A DNA stretch of 32,406 nucleotides from Bacteroidota bacterium. Its GTDB lineage: Bacteria; Bacteroidota; Bacteroidia; Bacteroidales; P3. Within the stretch, counting starts at the first letter, position 1. Each line of letters opens with the position of its first letter. Made by a program: the position numbers and the translations under genes. The stretch spans positions 1 to 32,406 of the forward strand of contig JAFNAR010000030.1 in the NCBI GenBank assembly GCA_017860255.1, given 5' to 3'. The notes beneath the pieces are model-generated. The model was given only the letters and a program-made list of their open reading frames with translations. It was not told the origin of the DNA and ran no database searches. Below, in pieces: positions 1-8,859 of this stretch.

Positions 1-2
1 CA

Positions 3-101
3 GAATGTCAAAGAGGCTTATATGCCTGGAAGCTCAAGTACAAGACAGTCTTTGAAGATAAATACTATGAAAAAGCAGGCAATGTACATTTAATTTGGTA
101 G
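3..101 (+). CDS. C-terminal end of a CHU_C (T9SS type B) surface protein, partial
   Basis: An open frame enters from the left edge and stops with TAG at 99-101, giving 32 residues. The segment has the pattern at the end of gliding-motility C-terminal (CHU_C) domains: Gly-x-Tyr-x-Trp-Lys-Leu-x-Tyr-Lys, an acidic turn, then Lys-x-Gly-x-Val-x-Leu-Ile. The last strand reads AGNVHLIW, comparable to the final strand of the CHU_C domain encoded at 15786-19982. The other two plus-strand frames are stopped and show no pattern. The next gene, also a CHU_C protein, starts one base after this stop, so the two are probably co-transcribed. The body of the protein lies outside the window. Confidence 0.7.
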   Translation, partial: ECQRGLYAWKLKYKTVFEDKYYEKAGNVHLIW

Positions 102-102
102 A

Positions 103-1518
103 ATGAGAAGAATTAGATTATTTATTATCTTAATATTATGTATATCCATAAAATCTTATGGACTAAATAATTTATATATAGATAATGATACATGTTCAGT
201 AAATATACAACAAAACGATACAATAATTTTTTCCAATGATTCTGTTCAAATACAATTGAGCATCACAACTGGAGCAGACTCTGTTCGATGGGTGCCTTCA
301 ACAGGATTAAGCAATGATACAATTCCTAACCCAATTGCAACAGTGAATAATACAACACAATATACTGTTGAAGTATATTATTTGATAGATTCTAATTTGG
401 TATATAATGGAGACTTTGAATTAGGAAATACAGGTTTTTTAACTCAATATACTAATTGGACATCAGGAGGATTTATTTTTGGAAATTATTCCATTACCGA
501 TGATGCAAATACAGTAAGTGGAGGTTTTACACCATGTAATAATGGAGGAAAATATATGGTTTTAGATGGCATGGAAACTCCAAATAAATATTTCTTTCAA
601 TCAACAGTGAATGTTGAACCAAATACCTTATATGAATTTTCAGTACAATCAGTATTTTTAGCATTTACGGAATTAGATTATTCTTATTATCCAAGATTAA
701 AATATTATATTAATAATCAACAATTAGGAGGAATAGATACTATTTCTAATTATAATTGTGATTGGCATACATTCAAATATAAATGGTATAGTGGAACAAA
801 TTCAACAGCAACTGTAAAAGTAGTAGATGATAATACAGATGGAGGAGGTAATGACTTTGCAGTAGATAATATTCTATTAAAGAAGTTTTGCAAAGCTACA
901 GATACTATAAATATAATCTTTGCCCCACAAACAATCATAGACACAATAGATATTACAATATGTGAAAATGAGCTGCCATATAGTTATTATGACAGTGTCT
1001 TTAACCAATCAGGAATATATTTTTATAATTTTTCTACTAATAATAATGTAGATAGTACTTATATTATACATCTAATCGTAAACGAAAGTTATATTGACAC
1101 ATTACATGCAGATATTTATTATGGAAATGTTTATAATAAATATGGATTTAATGAAAGTGCAACAGGAGTTTATATTCATACATTCCAAGATGTAAATGGA
1201 TGTGATAGTATTTTATGTCTCGACTTGCAGGTTGATAGAATTTTATTTCCAAATGTAATAACTCCAAATGGTGATAATATTAATGATGTGTTTGAAATTC
1301 ATAATTTGATTGAGCAAAATGCTTTTACAGATAATGAACTAATTATATATAACCGTAATGGTAAGTTAATTTATAGTTTTAAGAATATTAGGAAAAAAGA
1401 AGACTTCTGGTCTCCTGCTCAAACAAATTCACCAACAGGAACATACTTCTATCGTTTTATTGGTAAACGTTACGACAAAACAATAGATACTAAGGGAATA
1501 ATTGAAGTATTAAAATAA
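103..1518 (+). CDS. T9SS type B (CHU_C) secreted surface protein
   Basis: A 471-residue exported protein. Residues 1-20 form a signal peptide (basic MRRIR, hydrophobic core, SYG). A short Ig-like segment with the phrase WVPSTGLSNDTIPNP follows at about 60-90. A module beginning NLVYNGDFELGN runs from about 98 to 263 and resembles the jelly-roll regions common before CHU_C domains. Two short repeats at about 285-378 each start at Cys or a turn and end in a VDST or CDSI motif. Residues from about 381 are a CHU_C domain (FPNVITPNGDNIND, later IIYNRNGKLIY and GTYFYRF), which in this phylum directs export by the type IX system and surface attachment. The start is one base after the preceding stop. 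The ligand is unknown. Confidence 0.85.
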   Translation: MRRIRLFIILILCISIKSYGLNNLYIDNDTCSVNIQQNDTIIFSNDSVQIQLSITTGADSVRWVPSTGLSNDTIPNPIATVNNTTQYTVEVYYLIDSNLVYNGDFELGNTGFLTQYTNWTSGGFIFGNYSITDDANTVSGGFTPCNNGGKYMVLDGMETPNKYFFQSTVNVEPNTLYEFSVQSVFLAFTELDYSYYPRLKYYINNQQLGGIDTISNYNCDWHTFKYKWYSGTNSTATVKVVDDNTDGGGNDFAVDNILLKKFCKATDTINIIFAPQTIIDTIDITICENELPYSYYDSVFNQSGIYFYNFSTNNNVDSTYIIHLIVNESYIDTLHADIYYGNVYNKYGFNESATGVYIHTFQDVNGCDSILCLDLQVDRILFPNVITPNGDNINDVFEIHNLIEQNAFTDNELIIYNRNGKLIYSFKNIRKKEDFWSPAQTNSPTGTYFYRFIGKRYDKTIDTKGIIEVLK

Positions 1519-1537
1519 GAATAAAATAGTGGAGAAA

Positions 1538-1586
1538 AACTTCTTCAAATCAGTTCTTTGAATTACGATTTGAAGAAGTTAATTTT
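1538..1586. terminator. Convergent rho-independent terminator
   Basis: A perfect 14-bp inverted repeat, 1538-1551 against 1567-1580, with a 15-nt loop. T-rich sequence follows on the plus strand and A-rich sequence precedes it, so it can serve both the surface protein gene and the convergent pckG. Confidence 0.75.
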
Positions 1587-1592
1587 TGATAA

Positions 1593-3392
1593 TTAATCTT
1601 TTAAGTTATTAATATTTTCTCTTAATTTGCTGATTTGATTGTTTAGCTCTTTAGGAAGATGTGTCCCAAATAATTCATAGAACTTTTCTGTTCTTTCAAG
1701 CTCACTTAACCATTCTTTTTTATCAATTTTCATTAGCTTTTCCATCTGTTCAGAAGTTACATCTAAACCTTTTGTATTTATTGCATTTGTTTTTGGAATT
1801 TTTCCAATAGGTGAATCCATTGCAATGTCTTCATTATTGCATCGGTCAAATATGTAAGCTAAAACTCTTGAGTTTTCTCCATATCCTGGCCATAGCCATT
1901 TGCCATTATCTTTTCTAAACCAGTTAACGCAGAAAATCTTTGGTAAGTTTTCTTTTTGAGTTTTTGTTCCAATATTTATCCAATGTGCAAAATAATCTCC
2001 CATATTGTAGCCACAGAATGGTTTCATTGCAAATGGATCGTGGCGAAGCTCTCCCACATTAAGTCCAATTACTGCAGAAGTTATTTCAGAACCAATAACA
2101 GAACCAATCATAACTCCATGATTCCAGTCTTTTGCCTCATAAACCAAAGGAATTGTCGTTTGACGTCTTCCTCCAAATAAAATGGCTGAAATAGGAACTC
2201 CATTAGGTTCGTTATATGCTGGATCAGCTACAGGACATTCAGAAATTGGGGTTGTAAAACGTGAATTGCTTTGTGCACATGGCTCTTTGGAAGTCTTATC
2301 ATAAACTCTTCCTTTCCAATCAATAGTTCCTTCAGGACAATCATATCCAATTCCTTCCCACCAAACATCTTTATCTGGAGTTAGACCAACATTTGTGTAT
2401 AGTGTATTTCTTTGAATAGATTGATATGCATTAGGGTTTGTATCCATTGAGGTTTGAGGAACAACTCCAAAGAATCCATTTTCTGGATTGATAGCCCAAA
2501 GACGACCATCTTTCCCAAATTTCATCCATGCAATATCATCTCCAACTGTTTCAACCTTCCATCCTGGAATTGTTGGAATTAACATTGCAAGATTTGTCTT
2601 TCCACATGCTGAAGGGAAAGCTGCTGCAATATATTTTTTTTCTCCTTTTGGATTTGTTATCCCCAAAATTAACATATGCTCAGCCAACCATCCCTCTTCT
2701 TTACCTATAACAGATGCAATTCTTAAAGCAAAGCATTTCTTCCCTAAGAGTGCATTTCCTCCATATCCTGAACCATAAGTCCATATTTCTTTTGTTTCGG
2801 GAAATTGACAAATATATTTTTCATTTATAGGACGACAAGGCCATTTAACATCCTTTTGTCCTCCTTCCAATGGATAACCAACAGAATGAATGCAAGGAAT
2901 AAATCTTCCTTTTTCTCCTAAAATATCTAAAGCAGGTTTACCCATTCTTGTCATAATTCGCATATGAACTACAACATAAGGGGAGTCAGTTAGTTGAACA
3001 CCAATATATGATTTATCTGAGCCTAAAGGTCCCATAGAAAAGGGAATCACATACATTGTCCTTCCTTTCATTGCTCCTTTGTAAACCTTTAGCATAGCTT
3101 CCTTCATAGATTCAGGGTCGTTCCAATTATTTGTTGGACCTGCATCTTCATGTTTATTGGAGCAAATAAAAGTTCTACTCTCAATTCTTGCTACGTCAGA
3201 GTCGTCTGTTTGAAAATAGTAGGAGTTTGGTTTTTTTTCTTCATTTAGTTTGATTGCAACTCCACTTGCAACTATACTATCTAATATGTTTTGATTTTCT
3301 TCTTCTGAACCGTCACACCAGTGAACGTTTTGGGGCTGAAAAATATCTTTCCAATGATTTACCCAGTTGATTAATTCTATATTTTTTGTCAT
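1593..3392 (-). CDS. pckG: Phosphoenolpyruvate carboxykinase (GTP)
   Basis: Interconverts oxaloacetate and PEP with GTP/GDP in the cytosol; in anaerobic Bacteroidota it often runs in the CO2-fixing direction toward succinate. The protein is 599 residues from the chosen start, normal for the GTP-dependent family. The hallmark P-loop with the reactive cysteine, FPSACGKTNLAM, is at about 259-270, followed by the kinase-2-like VGDDIAWMKF. Other family signatures are RTMYVIPFSMGPLGS, YGSGYGGNALLGKKC, and NWFRKD near the C-terminus. The open frame extends ten codons upstream to 3422, but a consensus promoter has its -7 box at 3424-3431, so that ATG would fall at or before the transcript start. The internal start MTKNIELINW at 3392 is preferred. 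Confidence 0.95.
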   Translation of the reverse strand: MTKNIELINWVNHWKDIFQPQNVHWCDGSEEENQNILDSIVASGVAIKLNEEKKPNSYYFQTDDSDVARIESRTFICSNKHEDAGPTNNWNDPESMKEAMLKVYKGAMKGRTMYVIPFSMGPLGSDKSYIGVQLTDSPYVVVHMRIMTRMGKPALDILGEKGRFIPCIHSVGYPLEGGQKDVKWPCRPINEKYICQFPETKEIWTYGSGYGGNALLGKKCFALRIASVIGKEEGWLAEHMLILGITNPKGEKKYIAAAFPSACGKTNLAMLIPTIPGWKVETVGDDIAWMKFGKDGRLWAINPENGFFGVVPQTSMDTNPNAYQSIQRNTLYTNVGLTPDKDVWWEGIGYDCPEGTIDWKGRVYDKTSKEPCAQSNSRFTTPISECPVADPAYNEPNGVPISAILFGGRRQTTIPLVYEAKDWNHGVMIGSVIGSEITSAVIGLNVGELRHDPFAMKPFCGYNMGDYFAHWINIGTKTQKENLPKIFCVNWFRKDNGKWLWPGYGENSRVLAYIFDRCNNEDIAMDSPIGKIPKTNAINTKGLDVTSEQMEKLMKIDKKEWLSELERTEKFYELFGTHLPKELNNQISKLRENINNLKD

Positions 3393-3423
3393 AAGAAATA
3401 TGTTTTTAATTAGAATAATCATG

Positions 3424-3455
3424 CAAAAATAAGAAACATAACCATAGGAAACAAA
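3424..3455 (-). promoter_or_regulatory. Bacteroidota-type promoter of pckG
   Basis: Read on the minus strand: TTTG at 3455-3452, 20 bp, then TATTTTTG at 3431-3424, matching TTTG-N19-21-TAnnTTTG. Transcription should begin close to 3418, leaving a leader of about 25 nt before the start at 3392. Confidence 0.65.
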
Positions 3456-3531
3456 ATAAATCTTAAAAAATTATTTTTAGAATTAATGAGTTTAAAGACT
3501 TTAAAGCTCTTAAGCTTCTTATTATCAAAAA

Positions 3532-3636
3532 AAAGTCGGTGATTAAATTTAAAAAGTCACCGATTAAATTGAAAAAGTCGGCACTTAAACAAAAAAAGTC
3601 GGTGATTAAATTTGATTAAGTAGGGACTTTATTATT
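3532..3636. repeat. Intergenic 21-bp degenerate repeat array (five units)
   Basis: Units begin at 3532, 3553, 3574 and 3595, exactly 21 bp apart. A decayed fifth begins near 3616. The first four share AAAGTC, a variable core, then a TTAAA-type A/T tail. The core is GGTGATT in units 1 and 4, ACCGATT in unit 2 and GGCACTT in unit 3. The CGGTG of unit 1 and CACCG of unit 2 are reverse complements at the same phase, so TCGGTGA and TCACCGA can pair. The array fills the spacer between pckG and the methyltransferase gene. Nothing else is seen between 3456 and 3531. Confidence 0.8.
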
Positions 3637-3683
3637 TATTGTCTTTTTTTAACTAAAAATAATGGAAAAACAATTGAATTTAT

Positions 3684-3691
3684 TACCTTTG
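3684..3691 (+). promoter_or_regulatory. -7 promoter box before the methyltransferase gene
   Basis: TACCTTTG fits the Bacteroidota -7 element, but no TTTG lies at the expected distance upstream. It ends only 8 bp before the ATG at 3700, so the transcript would be almost leaderless. Confidence 0.4.
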
Positions 3692-3699
3692 CACTTAAG

Positions 3700-4407
3700 A
3701 TGAATAATGCAGTACTATATTTATTCCCTACTCCAATTGCTGATAATGATTTGAAGTATTCTATTCCAGAAGTAAACTTGGAACTATTAAATCAATGCGA
3801 TTTTTTTATAGTAGAGGATTTGCGTTCAGCAAGAAGATTTCTCAAAAAGGCTGGTTACAAGAAAGATTTTGAGGAAGTAGAATTTTTTACACTTAACGAA
3901 CATACCAAAATAGAAGAGATAGATAACTATTTAGATCCAATTATTAAAGGCAAAAACATTGGTTTAATGTCTGAAGCTGGACTTCCATGTATTGCTGATC
4001 CAGGACAAATGGTTGTTAGTATGGCTCAAAATAAAGATATTAAAGTTGTCCCTTTGGTTGGTGCATCTTCTTTGATGATGGCACTTATGGCTTCAGGCTT
4101 TAATGGTCAGAACTTTGCCTTTGTTGGATATTTGCCAGTTGATAAAGTGCTTAGAGCAAAAAAGATTAAAGAATTGGAGACAATTGCACTTAAAACTAAT
4201 CAAACACAAATATTTATTGAAGCCCCATATAGAAATAATCAAATGTTGGAGAGTTTGATACAAAACCTCAATCCAAATACTTCCATATGTGTTGGCGTTG
4301 ATATTTCAATGTCTTCAGAACAAGTAATTACCAAAACTGTCAGTGGCTGGAAAAAAACTAAAATTGATTTGAATAAAAGAAATACAGTTTTTCTTATATA
4401 TAGGTAA
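3700..4407 (+). CDS. RsmI-family (tetrapyrrole methylase fold) SAM-dependent methyltransferase
   Basis: A 235-residue cytosolic protein of the class III tetrapyrrole methylase superfamily. Visible motifs are LYLFPTPI at the N-terminus, VEDLRSARRFLKKAG, and the core MSEAGLPCIADPGQ with VPLVGASSLMMALMASG. These match RsmI, which 2'-O-methylates C1402 of 16S rRNA. At 235 residues it is shorter than typical RsmI (about 280). It resembles the short RsmI-like paralogue found in Bacteroidota, so the exact RNA target is not assigned. The stop is 6 bp before rarA, suggesting co-transcription with rarA, dus and the antiporter gene. Confidence 0.85.
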   Translation: MNNAVLYLFPTPIADNDLKYSIPEVNLELLNQCDFFIVEDLRSARRFLKKAGYKKDFEEVEFFTLNEHTKIEEIDNYLDPIIKGKNIGLMSEAGLPCIADPGQMVVSMAQNKDIKVVPLVGASSLMMALMASGFNGQNFAFVGYLPVDKVLRAKKIKELETIALKTNQTQIFIEAPYRNNQMLESLIQNLNPNTSICVGVDISMSSEQVITKTVSGWKKTKIDLNKRNTVFLIYR

Positions 4408-4413
4408 AATAAA

Positions 4414-5670
4414 ATGAATAAACCACTTGCAGCATATTTACGCCCCAATTCATTAGATGAATATATTGGTCAAAAGCACTTAGTTGGAGAAGGAGCCATA
4501 CTAAGAAATGCTATTGAAAGTGGAAATATACCTTCAATGATTTTGTGGGGACCTCCAGGTGTTGGGAAAACAACTTTGGCTAATATTATAGCAAACAGAC
4601 TTTTTTGTCCTTTCTATTCTCTTTCAGCAATCAATTCAGGAGTGAAAGATGTTAGGGAAGTTATAGAAAAAGCTAAACAAGGAGATAGAGCAATTCTTTT
4701 TATTGATGAAATACATCGTTTTTCCAAAAACCAACAAGACTCTCTACTTGGAGCAGTAGAACAAGGTATAATAACATTAATTGGAGCAACCACTGAAAAT
4801 CCATCTTTTGAAGTAATTACACCATTGCTTTCAAGATGTCAAGTTTTTATTCTTAAAAACTTAGAGAAGGAAGACTTGATGCACTTAATTGATAAAGCCA
4901 TTGAATACTATAAAGAGAACGAAAATAAAACAATTGAAGTTAAAGATGCTCAAGCTCTAATGCGAATAAGTGGGGGAGATGCTCGTAAGCTTTTGAATGC
5001 AATAGAAATAGTTGTAACTCAACTTGGAGAAGATACAATAATTACCAATGAAAAGGTTTCATACATTATACAACAAAACCTTACATCTTACGACAAAAAA
5101 GGAGAAATGCACTATGATATAATTTCTGCTTTTATTAAAAGTATTAGAGGATCTGATCCAAATGCAGCAGTTTACTGGTTGGCAAGAATGGTTAACTCAG
5201 GAGAAGATGCATTGTTTATAGCAAGAAGAATGGTTATATTAGCATCCGAAGATATTGGAATGGCAAACCCTAATGCAATGCTTTTAACTAATGCATGTTT
5301 TGAAGCAGTAAATAAAATTGGATATCCAGAATGCAGAATAATACTATCTCAAATGGCAGTTTATTTGGCAACCTCTCCAAAGAGCAATTCAACCTATATG
5401 GCAATTGAAAAAGCATTATCTATTGTTGAAAAGACAGGAGATTTACCTGTTCCACTTCATTTAAGAAATGCTCCAACCTCACTTATGAAAGAAATTGGAT
5501 ATTCCAAAGACTATAAATATGCTCATGACTACGAAAATAATTTTATCCCAATACAATTTATGCCAGATGGTTTAATTGGGGAGAAACTGTATGAAACAGG
5601 TAACAATCCAAAAGAAAAAGAAATACTTAAGCATTTAAGTATGATGTGGAAAGATTATTATAATTATTAG
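4414..5670 (+). CDS. rarA: Replication-associated recombination protein A (AAA+ ATPase)
   Basis: A clamp-loader-like AAA+ ATPase that acts at stalled replication forks, 418 residues. Walker A GPPGVGKT is at 46-53 and Walker B LFIDEIHRFSKNQQD starts at about 95. The sensor region IGATTENPSFEVITPLLSRC follows. The C-terminal helical tetramerisation region contains the family signatures ISAFIKSIRGSDPNAAVYWLARM and RRMVILASEDIGMANP. The N-terminal ARP phrase (YLRPNSLDEYIGQ) is intact. The length is near the family norm of about 430-450. It lies 6 bp after the methyltransferase gene and 2 bp before dus. Confidence 0.95.
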   Translation: MNKPLAAYLRPNSLDEYIGQKHLVGEGAILRNAIESGNIPSMILWGPPGVGKTTLANIIANRLFCPFYSLSAINSGVKDVREVIEKAKQGDRAILFIDEIHRFSKNQQDSLLGAVEQGIITLIGATTENPSFEVITPLLSRCQVFILKNLEKEDLMHLIDKAIEYYKENENKTIEVKDAQALMRISGGDARKLLNAIEIVVTQLGEDTIITNEKVSYIIQQNLTSYDKKGEMHYDIISAFIKSIRGSDPNAAVYWLARMVNSGEDALFIARRMVILASEDIGMANPNAMLLTNACFEAVNKIGYPECRIILSQMAVYLATSPKSNSTYMAIEKALSIVEKTGDLPVPLHLRNAPTSLMKEIGYSKDYKYAHDYENNFIPIQFMPDGLIGEKLYETGNNPKEKEILKHLSMMWKDYYNY

Positions 5671-5672
5671 TT

Positions 5673-6680
5673 ATGAATGGAGAATTAAGGGTGTTATTTC
5701 CTCAAATAAAAACAAAAAATACATTTGTATTTGAAACAAAGCTTTTTTCTCCCGAAGACAAGCTTATTATGGCTCCAATGCAAAATTTGACGGGTTATTT
5801 GTTTAGAAATGCCTACGATAAGCTTTTTCCCAATATTATAGATAAAGCTATAACACCTTTTATATCCATTACACATGGAAGTAATTGTTTTAGTAAAAGG
5901 AAGTATAGAGATGTTTTGAAAGAACACAATACTTCTAAAATGGAAATAATCCCTCAAGTTTTAGGAAATGATATTAATGCAATGATTGAAATTGCAGAGG
6001 CTCTTTATTCTTTGGGCTACAAAGAAATGAATTTGAATTTGGGTTGCCCTTTTGAAAGAATTCTAAAGAAAGATAGAGGAGCTGGACTTCTCTCAGACAC
6101 CAAAAGAATAGAAAATATAATAGAAGGAGTTATAAATAAAATCCCAATTAATTTATCTCTAAAACTCCGTCTTGGAGTAGAAGAAAAAGATGATATTTAT
6201 AGGCTTATCCCAATTATTAATTACTATCCAATAAAAAACATTATTATTCATCCTCGCTTGGCAATTGATAAATATGATTCAATGGTCAACTTAGATTGCT
6301 TTGAAGATTTAATTACTAAAATAAATAAAAGAGTTGTCTATAATGGAGATATATTCTCAAAAGAAGATTTCAATAACCTTAAACTCCGATTTCCAACAAT
6401 AAATGATTGGATGATAGGAAGAGGCTTATTAAATAATCCACTTTTACCATTTGAAATTAGGTCTAATGAATATTTCCAAAAAGAAGAAGGTGTACTCGCA
6501 TTGCATGAAGAACTTTTGAAAACTGCTAAATCAGCAAATAAGATGAAAGAATATTGGAGCTATTTTTCAAAAGGCTTAAATATTGAAGAAGATAAATTAT
6601 CTATTATATATAGTTGTACTACATTAGAAGAGTTGGATAAGGAGATTAGAAAAATAATCAGAGATATGACAAAAGTATAA
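5673..6680 (+). CDS. dus: tRNA-dihydrouridine synthase
   Basis: An FMN-dependent enzyme that reduces specific uridines in tRNA to dihydrouridine. It has 335 residues and a TIM-barrel fold. Visible are the FMN-binding start MAPMQNLTGYLFRNAY (from about residue 33), the active-site motif LNLGCPFERILKKDRGAGLL with the catalytic Cys, KLRLG, an HPRL motif in place of the commoner HGRT, and NGDI followed by MIGRGLLNNP. The HPR form recalls DusC-like members, but which uridine is modified cannot be told. The start lies 2 bp after the rarA stop. The first 32 residues are an unconserved lead-in. Confidence 0.9.
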   Translation: MNGELRVLFPQIKTKNTFVFETKLFSPEDKLIMAPMQNLTGYLFRNAYDKLFPNIIDKAITPFISITHGSNCFSKRKYRDVLKEHNTSKMEIIPQVLGNDINAMIEIAEALYSLGYKEMNLNLGCPFERILKKDRGAGLLSDTKRIENIIEGVINKIPINLSLKLRLGVEEKDDIYRLIPIINYYPIKNIIIHPRLAIDKYDSMVNLDCFEDLITKINKRVVYNGDIFSKEDFNNLKLRFPTINDWMIGRGLLNNPLLPFEIRSNEYFQKEEGVLALHEELLKTAKSANKMKEYWSYFSKGLNIEEDKLSIIYSCTTLEELDKEIRKIIRDMTKV

Positions 6681-6704
6681 GAAATTAACTTAAAACAAAT
6701 CACT

Positions 6705-8189
6705 ATGGAGATATCACCAAACAATATAATATTAGTTGCAGCGATTTTAATTTTTATTAGTATTATTGTTTCACGAGCAAGCTCAAAGTTTGGAATACCA
6801 ACCTTACTTATTTTCTTAGTTGTTGGAATGTTGTTTGGAAGTGATGGTCTTGGGGTTCAATTCTATAATGCTAAAGTAGCTCAATTTATAGGTATGATTT
6901 CATTAAGTATTATTCTTTTCTCTGGAGGAATGGATACTAAATTTAAAGAAATAAAACCTATTTTGGCTCAAGGTATTGTCCTTTCAACACTTGGAGTCCT
7001 GATAACAGCTTTACTTACTGGATTTTTTATATTTTGGGTAACAGGTTTTGAATTTGCCAATATAAAATTTCCTTTGGCAACTTCACTTCTTTTAGCTTCT
7101 ACAATGTCTTCAACCGATTCAGCTTCAGTATTCAGTATACTCCGTTCCCAAAATATTAAACTCAAATATCATCTTCGTCCAAAATTGGAATTAGAAAGTG
7201 GAAGTAATGACCCAATGGCATTTATGCTTACAATTGCACTAATACAATTCATTTCTTCTTCAAGCATTGGTATAGCTCCAGTTATTGGTAGTTTTGTAAT
7301 ACAATTTTTAGTTGGAGGTGCAATAGGTTTTTCAGTTGGAAAACTATCTGTTAAGTTAATTAATAAAGTAAAAATTCCATATCCTTCACTTTATCCACTT
7401 CTTTTGTTTAGCATAATTCTTTTTACTTTTGCCATAACTGACGTCTTAAAAGGGAATGGGTATTTGGCAGTTTATATCGCAGGTATAATTGTTGGTAATA
7501 ATAAGATAGTATTCAAAAAGGAAATATCTTCATTCTTAGATGGACTGACAATGTTTGCTCAACTAATTATGTTCCTTTCATTAGGACTTTTAGTCAATCC
7601 AAGTGAGATGATTTATCTGCTTCCAATAGGTCTTCTTATAAGTGTATTTATGATTTTGATTGCTCGTCCAGCCAGTGTTTTCTTGTGCCTCTTGCCTTTT
7701 AGAAAGGTTGATTTCCGTTCAAAAACCTTTATTTCGTGGGTTGGACTTAGAGGAGCTGTGCCAATAATCTTTGCAACATATCCAGTTGTAGCTAATATTC
7801 CAAATTCCAATTATATTTTTAATATAGTATTTATTGTTACTTTAGTTTCTTTGGTTGTTCAGGGTATGACAATAAAAAGCGTTGCAAAGTTCTTGAAATT
7901 AGACCTTCCTAATAATAATAAACCAAGTGATTTTGGAGTTGAAATTCCAGAAGAGTTGAATGTTTATCTTAAGGAACTTCAATTAACAAAGTATATGCTA
8001 AAGAAAGGGAATAATCTAAATGATATGGTTCTTCCAGAACGAACTTTAGTGATAATGATTAAGAGAGATGGTAAATTCTTAATTCCTAATGGTCAATTGG
8101 AGCTAATTGAGAATGATATTCTTTTAATTATTTCCGAAGATGAACAAGAACGTTTGATTGACCAATATAATCATCCAATTGAGGAATAA
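6705..8189 (+). CDS. CPA1-family K+/H+ (or Na+/H+) antiporter with C-terminal RCK_C domain
   Basis: An inner-membrane cation/proton antiporter of 494 residues resembling NhaP2/CvrA. About 12-13 hydrophobic helices fill residues 5-390. Conserved pieces are LLIFLVVGMLFGSDGLG, STMSSTDSASVFSIL, the ion-binding ELESGSNDPMAFML and SWVGLRGAVPIIFATYP. Residues from about 402 to the end form a soluble TrkA_C/RCK_C-type domain (PERTLVIMIKRDGKFLIPNG, ENDILLIIS), as in NhaP2. Ion preference cannot be read from sequence. It follows dus by 24 bp. Its last codons reappear, diverged, at 9062-9100. Confidence 0.9.
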   Translation: MEISPNNIILVAAILIFISIIVSRASSKFGIPTLLIFLVVGMLFGSDGLGVQFYNAKVAQFIGMISLSIILFSGGMDTKFKEIKPILAQGIVLSTLGVLITALLTGFFIFWVTGFEFANIKFPLATSLLLASTMSSTDSASVFSILRSQNIKLKYHLRPKLELESGSNDPMAFMLTIALIQFISSSSIGIAPVIGSFVIQFLVGGAIGFSVGKLSVKLINKVKIPYPSLYPLLLFSIILFTFAITDVLKGNGYLAVYIAGIIVGNNKIVFKKEISSFLDGLTMFAQLIMFLSLGLLVNPSEMIYLLPIGLLISVFMILIARPASVFLCLLPFRKVDFRSKTFISWVGLRGAVPIIFATYPVVANIPNSNYIFNIVFIVTLVSLVVQGMTIKSVAKFLKLDLPNNNKPSDFGVEIPEELNVYLKELQLTKYMLKKGNNLNDMVLPERTLVIMIKRDGKFLIPNGQLELIENDILLIISEDEQERLIDQYNHPIEE

Positions 8190-8271
8190 ATACAGAGAGG
8201 GATTACTTATCGACTATGCAAATCAAAGAAATCCCGCACGAAAGAAGTTCAATAATATAAAATTAAAAAAT

Positions 8272-8727
8272 ATGAAATATTGGTATTTATTAATAGTTAT
8301 TTTGCCTTTGATTTTGTTATCATGTAGCAAAAAAGACAAGCATGAAAGATCATTGAACGACACTGGACATGATATTCAAAAATTAAGAGAAGATGTTTTG
8401 TATAGGGGTGATTTTGATGCTTATAATTCACTTAGTATAGAATGTTTAGATTATCATCCTGGTGAAATTTTGCCATTCGCAATAATTATGGAAAACAAGT
8501 ACAATGATTCTTCTTTTTGTATTGATATTTATGAAAGTATAGAACAAATTTATTATGCTGGAAATAGCGATTACATTGATGAACGAACAGCAAAAATGGC
8601 TATTGAAAATTTGGAAAAAGCAGCAAAAATAGGTATAGATGTAGCAATTTCGCGGTTAAATTCTATACCAAAAGACAATAAAAATCTTACTTATAAAGAA
8701 AAATTTAAATATGCAATGGGAAATTAG
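8272..8727 (+). CDS. Small lipoprotein of unknown function
   Basis: A 151-residue protein. The start at 8272 is chosen because it gives a textbook lipoprotein signal: MKYWY, a hydrophobic core and the lipobox LLSC with Cys18. The frame stays open upstream to 8158, overlapping the antiporter gene, but those 38 residues are basic and would bury the signal. The mature part is acidic and helical; residues from about 85 (DERTAKMAIENLEKAAKIG) look like a TPR or Sel1-like helix pair. No family is recognised. The gene sits in the segment bounded by the two copies of the antiporter tail, which suggests it arrived with that segment. Confidence 0.75.
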   Translation: MKYWYLLIVILPLILLSCSKKDKHERSLNDTGHDIQKLREDVLYRGDFDAYNSLSIECLDYHPGEILPFAIIMENKYNDSSFCIDIYESIEQIYYAGNSDYIDERTAKMAIENLEKAAKIGIDVAISRLNSIPKDNKNLTYKEKFKYAMGN

Positions 8728-8783
8728 TATTTTAGGCATAATAATGTAATATAAAAACAATAATCACTACAATCTCTTCGCAA

Positions 8784-8818
8784 AAATAGGCAGAACAAAA
8801 TTCTGCCTATTTCTTTTT
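8784..8818 (+). terminator. Rho-independent terminator of the lipoprotein gene
   Basis: A perfect 12-bp stem, AAATAGGCAGAA (8784-8795) against TTCTGCCTATTT (8801-8812), with a CAAAA loop and a T-rich tail. Confidence 0.9.
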
Positions 8819-8859
8819 TCATAAACTAAACTATAAATAAGCATAGAGTAAATTAGTAA

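Noticed and set aside
3393..3422. Ten-codon longer start for PEP carboxykinase
   Set aside because: The -7 promoter box lies immediately upstream at 3424-3431, so this ATG would be at or outside the transcript's 5' end.
3532..3636. CRISPR array
   Set aside because: Units are 21 bp, degenerate and contiguous, with no unique 30-40-nt spacers and no cas genes. The same holds for the arrays at 8860, 14436 and 23243.
8158..8271. N-terminal extension of the lipoprotein frame overlapping the antiporter gene
   Set aside because: It would place 38 basic residues before a clean lipoprotein signal; the start at 8272 fits far better.
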